A stretch of DNA of 21,103 nucleotides, taken from DASTHV01 sp035718045 (GTDB lineage Bacteria; Patescibacteriota; Saccharimonadia; Saccharimonadales; UBA10212). The DNA lies in the NCBI GenBank assembly GCA_035718045.1, contig DASTHV010000019.1:1-21103 (forward strand), written 5' to 3'. Made by a program: the position numbers and the translations under genes. The notes under the pieces were generated by a model. The model was not told the origin of the DNA, did no database searches, and was given only the letters and a program-made list of their open reading frames with translations. Below, piece by piece: positions 21,069 to 21,103 of this stretch (the first letter of the stretch is position 1; the number at the start of each line of letters is the position of its first letter).

Positions 21069-21088
21069 ATTCAACTATTTGGTTGAAT
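21069..21088. promoter_or_regulatory. Inverted-repeat operator of the ArsR operon
   Basis: ATTCAAC, six-base spacer, GTTGAAT: perfect 7-bp arms 46 nt upstream of the ArsR start, flanked by AT-rich sequence that could hold the promoter. The position and form fit ArsR-family operators. The window ends 15 nt later, so the upstream side is not seen. Confidence 0.65.
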
Positions 21089-21103
21089 GATAATTTATAT
21101 ATA

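Overview
The window looks like a bacterial chromosome segment of roughly 50% GC with the standard code (TAA, TAG and TGA all end genes) and very tight gene packing. The best guess is a Candidate Phyla Radiation (Patescibacteria) genome, probably Saccharibacteria-like. The grounds are a streamlined AspRS, many short VOC/SRPBCC/DHFR-type proteins, and many genes with a -10 box 6-8 nt before the start codon and no Shine-Dalgarno sequence. There is no rRNA or ribosomal protein here, so this assignment is inference.

Left part (1-6000): tRNA-Asn(GTT) with a consensus promoter is followed by a cobalamin riboswitch. The riboswitch is linked to a Shine-Dalgarno-sequestering hairpin and controls a two-gene operon: an anchored DUF4430 (transcobalamin-like) protein and a DUF6580 membrane protein. 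This looks like a compact B12-uptake unit. On the other strand lie a CPA2 antiporter with a TrkA-N domain, an unusual Nramp-superfamily transporter, an anchored DsbA-like thioredoxin and a small beta-carbonic-anhydrase-like protein. The 360-nt gap at 4446-4805 holds three stacked structures: a long imperfect hairpin, a palindromic repeat also found at 297 and 9051, and a 200-nt multi-branched structure that is probably a noncoding RNA.

Middle (6000-14300): a membrane CBS-domain protein; aspS, encoding a bacterial-type AspRS that lacks the GAD insertion domain and has the histidine of non-discriminating enzymes, followed by a hypothetical gene and a cupin; on the minus strand a small hypothetical protein, a GT2 glycosyltransferase, an enolase-superfamily enzyme, a DUF1697 protein and a small two-helix membrane protein; then a YHYH-domain protein and a YqeG-like HAD phosphatase.

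Right part (14300-21103): an accessory, resistance-flavoured region with four VOC proteins and one VOC remnant, a RibD-C/DHFR-like reductase, an MFS_3 exporter, a PadR regulator with its operator and a frameshifted partner membrane gene, an orphan protein, a metal-binding cupin, and an ArsR - SRPBCC - VOC operon with an inverted-repeat operator.

Most promising for new biology are the B12 operon, the structured RNA region at 4506-4817 with its repeat family, the GAD-less AspRS next to a tRNA-Asn locus, and the leaderless-promoter pattern. No CRISPR, transposase, integrase or phage gene is visible.
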